From Actinomycetes bacterium (GTDB taxonomy: Bacteria; Actinomycetota; Actinomycetes; Streptosporangiales; Streptosporangiaceae), in contig JAOPYO010000351.1 of the NCBI GenBank assembly GCA_025964575.1, forward strand, positions 1 to 33,069: a DNA stretch of 33,069 bases, written 5' to 3'. Below are positions 1 to 6,092 of the stretch, in pieces (the first letter of the stretch is position 1; each line of letters opens with the position of its first letter). The position numbers were made by a program, and so were the translations under genes. The notes beneath the pieces were generated by a model, which saw only the letters and a list, made by a program, of their open reading frames with translations, did no database searches and was not told the DNA's origin.

Positions 1-309
1 GCCGCCTGGGAGATGCCGCCCATCCCTGCCTGGTTCGCAGGCCGCGAGGCCATCGGGCGGCTCGTCGAGTCCCGCTGGTCCCCCGATCCCGGCGGAAGCC
101 TGCTGGTCCCCACCAGAGCCAACGGGCAGCAGGCCTTCGCGCTCTACACACGCCGCGACGACGGCGTCCACCACGCTCATTCGATCCAGGTACTCACCAT
201 CACCAAACTGGGCATAACCCGCGTCGTCGCCTTCCACCACCTGGGCCTGTTCACGACCTTCGGCCTGCCCGCCACACACTCGGGTCACCCCCTGCCCCTG
301 CGCCGATAG
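1..309 (+). CDS. C-terminal part of an ECF sigma factor with SnoaL-like tail (partial)
   Basis: The reading frame is open from base 1, so the gene begins outside the window and only the last 102 residues are visible. The sequence WEMPPIPAWFAGREAIG followed by a region with AFALYTRR, HHAHSIQVLTI and GITRVVAFH is characteristic of the SnoaL/NTF2-like domain at the C-terminus of the SigJ/SigG-type ECF sigma factors of actinomycetes. In that family the tail modulates sigma activity in place of a classical anti-sigma factor. The sigma2 and sigma4 domains are not in view, so which promoters it reads cannot be said. It is convergent with the membrane-protein gene ending at 367. A free-standing SnoaL protein is less likely because the frame continues upstream without a start. 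Confidence 0.85.
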   Translation, partial: AAWEMPPIPAWFAGREAIGRLVESRWSPDPGGSLLVPTRANGQQAFALYTRRDDGVHHAHSIQVLTITKLGITRVVAFHHLGLFTTFGLPATHSGHPLPLRR

Positions 310-366
310 CAGGTCGGACAGAACGTCTGACGGACAGCCGAAGCGATCACGAGATTCAGCCTGATC

Positions 367-789
367 TCACTGGTTCTGTGGCCGCCCGGGCGGCGAAGGC
401 CGGCCCCCCGCCCGCTCGCGTAAGGCCAGCTGCCAGGCCGCGAGCAGCAGCAGCGCCGCCACTTCGACGATCACGCTGATCGCGGCCTGTGGGGAGGGGG
501 TGAATCCGTGCTCGGTGAACCCGAAAACCCCGACGGTGCGGGAGAGCGTGAAGCCGCCCAGCGCACCCAGGGCCACGGCTGCGGCACCGAGCCTGACGAT
601 GGCCGAGTCGCTGACGAGCAGCAGCAGGGTGACGGCGAAGGCGCCGCCGGCTTGGAGCAGGAACGCCGTGCCGACGATGTGGATGTGCCGGTAGCCGCTG
701 TTGAGGTAAAGGTCGGCGTGGATGTAGCCGCTGACCGCGATGGCGGCGGCCGTGGTCAGGCGGGCGGTGAAGGCTGCGCGCGCGTTCAT
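367..789 (-). CDS. Small four-helix membrane protein, last gene of the cupredoxin operon
   Basis: This 140-residue protein has about four hydrophobic segments: roughly residues 10-27, 38-58, 64-85 and 103-122. The motif GYRHIHIVGTAFLLQAGG sits at the second helix. The tail is short, basic and proline-rich, and probably cytoplasmic. I do not recognise a named family. The ATG overlaps the TGA of the metallophosphoesterase by four bases (ATGA at 786-789), so it is translationally coupled and is the third gene of a cupredoxin, phosphoesterase, membrane protein operon. Histidines in HADLYLNSGYRHIH could bind metal or haem, but that is speculation. It may anchor or serve the two exported proteins encoded upstream. 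Confidence 0.8.
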   Translation of the reverse strand: MNARAAFTARLTTAAAIAVSGYIHADLYLNSGYRHIHIVGTAFLLQAGGAFAVTLLLLVSDSAIVRLGAAAVALGALGGFTLSRTVGVFGFTEHGFTPSPQAAISVIVEVAALLLLAAWQLALRERAGGRPSPPGRPQNQ

Positions 790-1757
790 GCGAGCTTCTC
801 GTCGGTGACGGCCAGGCTGCCGATGCCCTTGCGGTAGTTGACGGTGCGGATGCCGAGCGCGTCTTTGAGGCGTCCGGCCGGTAGCACCTGCGGGACGGGT
901 GCCGGCGCGGTGCCCGGTTTGGGCAGCGGGTAGGCGGTGGTGGTGGCGCTGTGAAAGGTGACGTTGCCTTCGGTCTTGGTGAACAGTTGGTGCACGTGGC
1001 CGTTCAGGCAGGTCACAGAGGAGAAGCGGCGTAGCAGGGCCAGGACCTGGACGGCGTCGTCGGTGCTCCAGCCCCAGGCGGGGTACATGGCGAACAGCGG
1101 GATATGGCTGAACACCACGATGGGAGTGTCAGCCGATAGACCGGCAACGTCTTTGCGGACGAAGTCGATCTGTTCAGTGCCCAGGTGCCCGAGTTTCTCC
1201 AGGCTCAGGGTGTTGACCAGAGCGATGAAGTGGACGCCATGGGTGTCGAAGCTGTACCAGCCCTCGCCGAGGGTGCCTGCGCCGAACCGCTGCCGGTAAG
1301 CACGTCCGACGTCGCCGATCGAGTCGTGTTCCCCGGGCACCGTGAAGACGCGCTCGGTATGCAGACCGGTCAGCATCTGCTGGACCTGGTCAAACTGGCC
1401 TGGGGTGGACAGGTGGGTGAGGTCGCCGGTGTGCATGACGAAGTCGGGCCGGAAACCCAGGCTGTTGATCTGATCGAGCGCTTCGGTGAACGATCGGGTC
1501 ACGTCGGTGTTGGCGGCGCCCGTGAAGCCGATGTGGCTGTCGGAAACCTGTACGAACCGCAGCGCAGCAGAGTCGCCGGCGATACGTGCGGCCGCGGCGC
1601 CGTCAGGGCTGTCTGCGACGTGACTGATCACTTCGCCGCCGACCGCCGCCAAGACGACAGCGGAGCCGAACCAGCCGGCGTGCCGCAGCAACTGGCGGCG
1701 GGACATCCCGGCTTCCTGCGCCGGCTCGGATCCATGCGGATCGACATGGCCGCTCAC
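786..1757 (-). CDS. Tat-exported calcineurin-like metallophosphoesterase
   Basis: This 323-residue protein carries the metallophosphoesterase motifs in order: DSH (VSDSHIGF), GD (HTGDLTH), GEHD where most relatives have GNHD, SHIP and GHVH (LNGHVHQL). These bind a dinuclear metal centre that hydrolyses phosphoesters. The twin-arginine segment MSRRQLLRHAGWFGSAVVLA begins about residue 18 and predicts Tat export, so it is folded with metals before crossing the membrane. I chose the GTG at 1757 because its bases overlap the TGA of the cupredoxin gene (GTGA, 4 bp); the ATG at 1706 next to the twin arginine is the alternative. Its stop overlaps the start of the membrane-protein gene in the same way. 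The substrate is unknown. Expression is probably driven from the repeat-borne promoter motif at 2299-2353. Confidence 0.9.
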   Translation of the reverse strand: MSGHVDPHGSEPAQEAGMSRRQLLRHAGWFGSAVVLAAVGGEVISHVADSPDGAAAARIAGDSAALRFVQVSDSHIGFTGAANTDVTRSFTEALDQINSLGFRPDFVMHTGDLTHLSTPGQFDQVQQMLTGLHTERVFTVPGEHDSIGDVGRAYRQRFGAGTLGEGWYSFDTHGVHFIALVNTLSLEKLGHLGTEQIDFVRKDVAGLSADTPIVVFSHIPLFAMYPAWGWSTDDAVQVLALLRRFSSVTCLNGHVHQLFTKTEGNVTFHSATTTAYPLPKPGTAPAPVPQVLPAGRLKDALGIRTVNYRKGIGSLAVTDEKLA

Positions 1758-2263
1758 TGGGTCACCGTCACAGTGGCGGTCATGAACGGGTGGACGGTGC
1801 ACAGGTACCTGTAGGTGCCCGGCGTGGTGAACCTGTAGGAGTAGCGGGCACGGTTGGGCAGCGTGGAGGAACGGAGCGGACCGGGGCCTTGGCTCGTCAC
1901 GGTGTGAGGGTCAGTGTCCTGATTGATCCAGGTCACCGTAGTGCCCGACTTGACGGTCAGCGCGGCGGGGGCGAAGGCGAAATTCTTGATCGCCACGGAG
2001 TTCGCGCCCACCGGCGCGGCCGGTACGTTGCCTGCAGGCTTGACGGTGGACATGCCGGGCATCCCCGCCATGGTGGAGGCCATGCCGGCGGCGCCAGGCC
2101 TCCCGGCCAGCCTCTGGCCGGCGCCCGGGTGGATGTCGGCGGGCGTCGCGGCACGGTGGGCCGAGCCGCCGCAAGCGGCGGTCAGACCAAGGGTGCCGAT
2201 CAGACCAAGGGTGCCGATCAGGGCCGGTGCGCGCCGTATGCGCGAGTGAATGTCGTGACTCAT
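1754..2263 (-). CDS. Cupredoxin (plastocyanin-like) lipoprotein
   Basis: This 169-residue protein has a lipoprotein signal ending in the lipobox LTAAC, a low-complexity linker rich in A, G, M and P (with the methionines of GMASTMAGMPGM), and a C-terminal cupredoxin domain of about 80 residues. The type I copper ligands are visible: His in DPHTV and the Cys-His-Met set in YLCTVHPFM. It should be an extracytoplasmic one-electron carrier or copper-binding protein anchored to the outer face of the membrane. The ATG at 2263 lies 8 nt after GAGGAG; an ATG at 2269 is too close to that site. It is the first gene of the three-gene operon, with a GTGA overlap to the phosphoesterase. The methionine-rich linker may help copper binding, which is inference. 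Confidence 0.9.
   Translation of the reverse strand: MSHDIHSRIRRAPALIGTLGLIGTLGLTAACGGSAHRAATPADIHPGAGQRLAGRPGAAGMASTMAGMPGMSTVKPAGNVPAAPVGANSVAIKNFAFAPAALTVKSGTTVTWINQDTDPHTVTSQGPGPLRSSTLPNRARYSYRFTTPGTYRYLCTVHPFMTATVTVTQ
2182..2217. repeat. 18-bp perfect tandem duplication inside the cupredoxin signal peptide
   Basis: TCAGACCAAGGGTGCCGA occurs twice head to tail (2182-2199 and 2200-2217). On the coding strand it duplicates six residues of the hydrophobic core, giving GTLGLIGTLGL, without changing the frame. Confidence 0.9.
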
Positions 2264-2298
2264 GCTCATTTCTCCTCGGTGTGTGGAGTGCCGATCCA

Positions 2299-2353
2299 CT
2301 CAGCACGGATCAGCGTCGACACTGTGAGATAGCCCGGTGGGTTACACCCCGGA
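2299..2353 (-). promoter_or_regulatory. Repeat A: putative ECF promoter region of the cupredoxin operon
   Basis: On the minus strand this 55-bp element holds GTGTAACCC (2347-2339) and, starting 15 nt further on, CTATCTCAC (2332-2324). It lies 36-90 bp upstream of the cupredoxin start. The same element recurs at 3472-3541, and its core with identical spacing recurs on the plus strand at 3569-3592 before the ECF sigma gene. TGTAACC resembles a -35 element of ECF sigma factors. The -10 is uncertain: GTGTC (2322-2318) is a candidate. Co-regulation by the sigma factor at 3697 is inferred. Confidence 0.55.
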
Positions 2354-2397
2354 ACCCGGAGAGATTCTGGCGTTGTCAGACGCGAAATGGCAGGTCA

Positions 2398-2432
2398 GAG
2401 CGGGGAGTCGGTGATAGGCCGACTCCCCGCTC
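2398..2432 (-). terminator. Strong stem-loop terminator of the DUF5999/ATPase operon
   Basis: GAGCGGGGAGTCGG (2398-2411) pairs perfectly with CCGACTCCCCGCTC (2419-2432) around a 7-nt loop. It is a 14-bp GC-rich stem about 155 bp downstream of the 31-residue ORF. It could also shield the cupredoxin promoter from read-through. Confidence 0.75.
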
Positions 2433-2587
2433 CGTCTTTCGATTGCTCGGATGTTGCGTTTGATGCAACCCGCTGCGGTGATCGATACGCACAAGTCCTT
2501 CGAGCGCTGTCGATTGAGTTTCCAGCGCGCCCGCGATGGAGGCGCGTTCGGTGTGAGGTCGCCCCTGGTGATCGTGAGGGTCGGCAC

Positions 2588-2683
2588 TCAGTACAGCAGT
2601 ACCCGTCCCTTAGGGGTTCGCAGGTCCGGGACGAGCTCGGTGGTGTGTCTGCTGGGCTTGTGGATCTGGATCTTCTTGGGCAT
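2588..2683 (-). CDS. 31-residue basic small protein (short ORF with strong RBS)
   Basis: The ATG at 2683 is preceded by GGAGG with an 8-nt spacer, an ideal ribosome binding site. The frame encodes 31 residues, beginning MPKKIQIHKPSRHT and ending GRVLLY before TGA. It is lysine/arginine/histidine-rich at the N-terminus, with no signal peptide or membrane segment. It lies 74 bp downstream of the anti-sigma-like ATPase and before the terminator at 2398-2432, so it looks like the last gene of that operon. I do not recognise a family. It may be a regulatory peptide of the ATPase, but nothing beyond position and RBS supports that. Confidence 0.55.
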   Translation of the reverse strand: MPKKIQIHKPSRHTTELVPDLRTPKGRVLLY

Positions 2684-2757
2684 GGGGTGGGCCTCCTGTC
2701 GCGCATCCGTACGAGCCGCGCTTGTCCTGTCCTGGGCGTGCATTCGATCGCGGGAGG

Positions 2758-3186
2758 TCATTCATGGGCAGGAACTTTCGGTGGTGCGGACAATTCGAAC
2801 CAGACGACCTTTCCCTCAGGTACGCGGTCGCTGCCCCAGGAGCAGGACAGCCGGTCGACCAGGCACAGTCCGCGGCCGCCTTCATCGTCGTGGTGGGTAT
2901 GGGACATGTGGGGCAGGGCGGGATTCGCGTCCCTGACCTCGCAGCGCAGCGTGCCGCCCTGTGCGGAAAGGGTGAGGATCGGTTTCCCCCACGCGTGGTG
3001 CAGCGCGTTGGTGACAAGTTCGCTGGCGAGCAGTTCGGCGACGTCGCTGTGCTCGGCCAGTCCCCAGTCGGCCAGCTGGGTGCGGACCAGACGGCGCGCC
3101 TCGGGCACCGAAGACCGGTCGCGAAGAAGCGGCCAGACGGCCCGACGGACGCGGGGCGCCTCGATGGTGGTGGTGGGCCGTCTCAT
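2758..3186 (-). CDS. Anti-sigma-factor-type ATP-binding protein (HATPase_c_2)
   Basis: This 142-residue single-domain protein has the GHKL/HATPase fold of SpoIIAB/RsbW-type regulators. The N-box is ELVTNALHHAW, the G1-box equivalent is EVRDANPALP, and the G2-like segment is GGRGLCLVDRLSCSWG. Actinomycetes have many such small ATPases; characterised ones bind sigma factors or anti-anti-sigma proteins and can phosphorylate the latter on Ser. No partner with an STAS domain is encoded in the window. It overlaps the DUF5999 gene by four bases (ATGA, 3183-3186), so the two are coupled. The unit lies downstream of repeat B, which carries the same motif as the ECF sigma promoter region, hinting at a link with that sigma factor. 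Confidence 0.88.
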   Translation of the reverse strand: MRRPTTTIEAPRVRRAVWPLLRDRSSVPEARRLVRTQLADWGLAEHSDVAELLASELVTNALHHAWGKPILTLSAQGGTLRCEVRDANPALPHMSHTHHDDEGGRGLCLVDRLSCSWGSDRVPEGKVVWFELSAPPKVPAHE

Positions 3187-3377
3187 GCCGCCCGCCCATA
3201 CAGATCGCGGGCGCTCGGGATGCTGCGTCCGTCGGGCAGCATCTCGCCGAGGTCATCGAAGATCACCACGCCGTTGCAGAGCAGCCCCCATCCCTGTTCC
3301 GGGTGGAAGGCCACGAGGCAGGCCGCCTGGTGGTCAGGGGCGTCCGCGGGCGGACATGGAGGCTGGTGCTGACACAT
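3183..3377 (-). CDS. DUF5999 family small protein
   Basis: This 64-residue protein begins MCQHQPPCPPADAPDHQAA and contains FHPEQGWGLLCNGVVIFDDLGE and LLPDGR, the conserved pattern of the actinobacterial DUF5999 family. Its function is unknown. The cysteines and histidines in the first eight residues (CQHQPPC) could bind a metal, which is inference only. The ATG at 3377 follows a GAAGG site. The stop overlaps the start of the ATPase gene, a pairing I recall as common in streptomycetes and relatives. Its leader of about 95-160 bp contains repeat B (3472-3541). Confidence 0.88.
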   Translation of the reverse strand: MCQHQPPCPPADAPDHQAACLVAFHPEQGWGLLCNGVVIFDDLGEMLPDGRSIPSARDLYGRAA

Positions 3378-3471
3378 GACTCTTACCTTCGATCCTTGTC
3401 GACTGTGACAGAGTCCTTATCGGGCTTATGTCGTCAACGACGCTGTTCGGGACGCCTGCCGTGTACATCCC

Positions 3472-3541
3472 CTCAGCACGGATCAGCATCGACGGATCAG
3501 CATCGGACACTGTGAGATAGCCCGGCGGGTTACACCCCGGA
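3472..3541 (-). promoter_or_regulatory. Repeat B: second copy of the ECF-type promoter element
   Basis: It is nearly identical to repeat A (2299-2353) but is 15 bp longer because of an internal duplication of about 14 bp (GGATCAGCATCGAC-like, 3480-3508). On the minus strand GTGTAACCC begins at 3535 and CTATCTCAC at 3520, the same 15-nt offset as in repeat A. It points toward the DUF5999/ATPase operon, about 95 bp from its start. Confidence 0.55.
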
Positions 3542-3568
3542 CTCCGCTCTCGACCTTCGACCTTCGCC

Positions 3569-3592
3569 GTGTAACCCGGGGCGCTATTACTC
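3569..3592 (+). promoter_or_regulatory. Putative autoregulatory promoter motif of the ECF-Rieske operon
   Basis: GTGTAACCC (3569-3577) and CTATTACTC (3584-3592) reproduce the core of repeats A and B at the same 15-nt offset, while the flanks differ. It is on the plus strand, about 105 bp before the sigma-factor start, as expected for positive autoregulation. No clear separate -10 can be assigned. Confidence 0.5.
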
Positions 3593-3696
3593 CATGACAG
3601 GCGTTCTGCGCTGATGACCATTTGTAGTTCGGAACCGACGGCGGAATACGATGAAATGTGACCACACGCTGGCTGGTCTGGGCGCGGAGGTCCGGC

Positions 3697-4287
3697 GTGG
3701 GTGCGGCCGCGCGGAGTAGGGGTGGCGACGCACAGCCGGCCTTAGCCAGCGACGTGCCGAGACTGAGCTTGCTGCCCACAGCCGCCTACCCTGACTGGGA
3801 GGCGATCTACGCCGACAACGTCGGGCGGATCTACCGGCTGATGTTCGCCAAGGTGGGCAACCGGCCGGACGCGGAGGACCTCACCTCACAAGTCTTCCTC
3901 GCAGCTCTCGGGCCGCTGCGCAGCTCCTCGAGCATCGGCGAAGTCCGCGCCTACCTGCTCGCCATCGCCCGCACGGTCCTCGCGGCGCACTGGCGGCGCA
4001 CATTGGGACACCAGGTCACCGAGATCGATCTGGAACAGACCGACCTGGAAGACTTCATCGTGCCGGCCGATCCCCGGCCGGCCGGCGACCACCAGGAACG
4101 CACCACCCGGATCCTGTCCGGGCTGCCCGAGCGGTATCGCAGGATCCTGACGCTGCGTTTCCTGCAGGGTTACTCGATCCGGGAGGCCGCCGCCGAGCTC
4201 GGGGTCTCCGTCGCCAACGCCAAGGTTCTCCAGCATCGCGCCCTGCGTCAGGCCGCGCGCCTGGATGAGAAAGGGGAAACGTCATGA
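3697..4287 (+). CDS. ECF RNA polymerase sigma factor
   Basis: This 196-residue protein has sigma region 2 (WEAIYADNVGRIYRLMFAKV, then RPDAEDLTSQVFLAAL) at about residues 33-72. Region 4 (LPERYRRILTLRFLQGYSIR, then the helix-turn-helix AAAELGVSVANAKVLQHRAL) is at about 135-185. It directs RNA polymerase to a small set of promoters. I chose the GTG at 3697 because GGAGG lies 6 nt upstream; an in-frame GTG at 3658 has no good ribosome site. The gene overlaps the Rieske gene by four bases (ATGA, 4284-4287), so the pair is coupled like a sigma/anti-sigma pair. The upstream motif at 3569-3592 is shared with two nearby minus-strand operons, its likely regulon. Confidence 0.92.
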   Translation: MGAAARSRGGDAQPALASDVPRLSLLPTAAYPDWEAIYADNVGRIYRLMFAKVGNRPDAEDLTSQVFLAALGPLRSSSSIGEVRAYLLAIARTVLAAHWRRTLGHQVTEIDLEQTDLEDFIVPADPRPAGDHQERTTRILSGLPERYRRILTLRFLQGYSIREAAAELGVSVANAKVLQHRALRQAARLDEKGETS

Positions 4288-5000
4288 GGCGAGCAGTGGA
4301 CCGCTACGTGGACAGCCTGCTGCGTCGGCGCCGTCCGAAGGACTTCGCCCCCACCCAGGACGAGCTGGCCGTGGCACGCACCGCGATCACGCTGCTTGCC
4401 GAAAGCCCAGACGCTGCCGGGCCACGCCAAAAGTTCGTCGACGATCTTCACCGCCGCATCGCCGCGCAGTCCACCGCTGCGCAGCAGCCTGCCGCGGCCC
4501 CGCCGTCGACCCGGTGGGCGCTGGATCGCAGGCGGGTGCTGCAAGTCACCACATTGACCGCGGCGGCCGCGGCAGCTGCGGCCGCAGGCGCCACCGCTGA
4601 CCATCTGCTCACCAGTGACCGAATCCAGACCCCAACAAACGCCCAGACCGAAATCTCGCCCACCACCGGTGTGTGGCAAACCATCGCCGTCAGCGCCGAC
4701 CTCCCCGAGGGCGGCGTGCGTCCCTTCGATCTGGGGCCGGTCACCGGATTCCTGCGTCGGACCGCAGGCCGCGTCCAGGCGGTCTCCGGAATCTGCACCC
4801 ACCAGGGATGCAAGCTCGCCCTCACACCACCACGAGACACCCTGGCCTGCCCCTGCCACGGCGCGACCTTCACCCTCGCCGGGCAGCCACTCACCCACCC
4901 TCGCACCAACCAGGCGCTGCCATCGCTGCCCCGCCTACCCGTACGCGAATATCAAGGGCACATCCAGATATTCGCGCCCCAGCCTCCCGAAGCGGCCTGA
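4284..5000 (+). CDS. Membrane-anchored Rieske [2Fe-2S] protein, putative redox-sensing partner of the ECF sigma factor
   Basis: This 238-residue protein has three parts. Residues 1-80 form a soluble, charged, mostly helical region. Residues 81-109 contain a twin-arginine motif (DRRRVLQ) followed by an alanine-rich hydrophobic stretch, predicting Tat export with an uncleaved anchor. Residues 130-233 are a Rieske domain with CTHQGC (171-176) and CPCHG (189-193); the cluster ligands are C171, H173, C189 and H192, and C176 and C191 are placed for the usual disulfide. The cluster would face outside and the N-terminal region the cytoplasm. Coupling to the sigma gene suggests the N-terminal region binds the sigma factor and the cluster senses redox state or oxidants. 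That role is inferred; an ordinary electron-transfer protein is the alternative. Confidence 0.88.
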   Translation: MRRAVDRYVDSLLRRRRPKDFAPTQDELAVARTAITLLAESPDAAGPRQKFVDDLHRRIAAQSTAAQQPAAAPPSTRWALDRRRVLQVTTLTAAAAAAAAAGATADHLLTSDRIQTPTNAQTEISPTTGVWQTIAVSADLPEGGVRPFDLGPVTGFLRRTAGRVQAVSGICTHQGCKLALTPPRDTLACPCHGATFTLAGQPLTHPRTNQALPSLPRLPVREYQGHIQIFAPQPPEAA

Positions 5001-5102
5001 CGACCCGGAGCGTTATGCGCCATGTTTCGAAGTGGGCGATGGCCGACTCGACAGCGGCCCGGATCTTGCTGAAAGCGGAGCAGGGCATGACGAACAGCTC
5101 TA

Positions 5103-5915
5103 CTAGGGCTTTCGCCCAATGGCAGAGTATTGATCCACCTCGCGAACGACGCCGAGTTCGGTGCCGTCGGGGCGCCACTGTGTGGTCATGACCAGGCCGG
5201 GGTGCACCAGTTCAAGGCCGTCGAAGAAACGGGCGACCTGTTGGGGGCTGCGGGGGATGAGCGGGGGTTTGCCGACCTGGTTCCACCGCCGTGCCCCCTC
5301 GTCCATCGTCTCGCTGTGTACGGCGTGAGCGATTGCCAGATAGCTGCCCGAGGGGACGGCCTCCATCAGCCGGCCTACGACCGCCTGTGCTTTCTCGGTA
5401 TCGCCGATGTGGTGCAGGATCGCGATCAGCATGATCGCGACCGGCCGGCTGAAGTCCAGTACGGCTTCCGCCTCGTGCAGTATCGTGTCCGGGTCGTGCA
5501 GGTCGGCTTCGATGTAGTGGGTGACGCCGCCGGGAGCACTGGTGAGCAGGGCCTCGGCGTGCACCAGCACGAGGGGGTCGTTGTCGACATAGACGATCCG
5601 CGACTGCGGAGCGATCGCCTGGGCGACCTCATGGGTGTTGTTGAAGGTGGGCAGGCCGGTGCCGATGTCGAGGAACTGCTCGATCCCGGTTTCGCCGGCC
5701 AGGTAGCGGACGGCTCGGACGAGAAACGCCCGGGAGGCGCGGGCGAGCCGGATCACGTCTGGGTTGGCCTCAGCGATACGATCGCCGGCCTCACGATCGG
5801 CGGGGTAGTTGTCCTTGCCCCCCAAGAAGTGGTTCCAGACCCGGGCCGTGTGCGGCACTCCGGTGTCAAGCCTGCGGGGCTGCTTCGGGTCAGGGGTGGG
5901 TGGGCTGCCGGTCAC
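5103..5915 (-). CDS. DUF574-family S-adenosyl-methionine-dependent methyltransferase
   Basis: This 270-residue protein belongs to the actinobacterial DUF574 (Methyltransf_19) family. Signatures are TGVPHTARVWNHFLGGKDNY near the N-terminus, then ASRAFLVRAVRYLAGE, the SAM-binding motif FLDIGTGLPT and the acidic loop IVYVDNDPLVLVHA. The substrate is unknown; members occur in many copies per actinomycete genome. The GTG at 5915 follows GGAGAG with a 7-nt spacer, whereas upstream codons in the frame encode arginine-rich sequence typical of noncoding GC-rich DNA. It is a single gene convergent with the Rieske operon (about 100 bp between their ends) and lies downstream of the protease terminator at 6027-6060, so it probably has its own promoter. 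Confidence 0.92.
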   Translation of the reverse strand: MTGSPPTPDPKQPRRLDTGVPHTARVWNHFLGGKDNYPADREAGDRIAEANPDVIRLARASRAFLVRAVRYLAGETGIEQFLDIGTGLPTFNNTHEVAQAIAPQSRIVYVDNDPLVLVHAEALLTSAPGGVTHYIEADLHDPDTILHEAEAVLDFSRPVAIMLIAILHHIGDTEKAQAVVGRLMEAVPSGSYLAIAHAVHSETMDEGARRWNQVGKPPLIPRSPQQVARFFDGLELVHPGLVMTTQWRPDGTELGVVREVDQYSAIGRKP

Positions 5916-6026
5916 GGGTGATCTCTCCGGTCTACGTCGCGATCTTGGGGAATGCGCCGATCGTAGTCTTTCGCGCTCGCCAGCGGCCCGCACTCGCATT
6001 CCGGCAGAACCGGCCCCGGGCATGGC

Positions 6027-6060
6027 GCGGGGCCGGGCGCCACATGGCACCCGGCCCCGC
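6027..6060 (-). terminator. Stem-loop terminator after the S53 protease gene
   Basis: A 15-nt arm at 6027-6041 pairs with 6046-6060 around ACAT, with one C-A mismatch and otherwise all GC-rich pairs. It lies 33 bp beyond the protease stop. Confidence 0.7.
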
Positions 6061-6092
6061 GGTCTTGGCTTCTCAGAGCCGGTCTTGGCTCC

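Noticed and set aside
2342..2587. Minus-strand frame directly after the 31-residue ORF
   Set aside because: It would run through the perfect terminator hairpin and the cupredoxin promoter repeat and has no family features.
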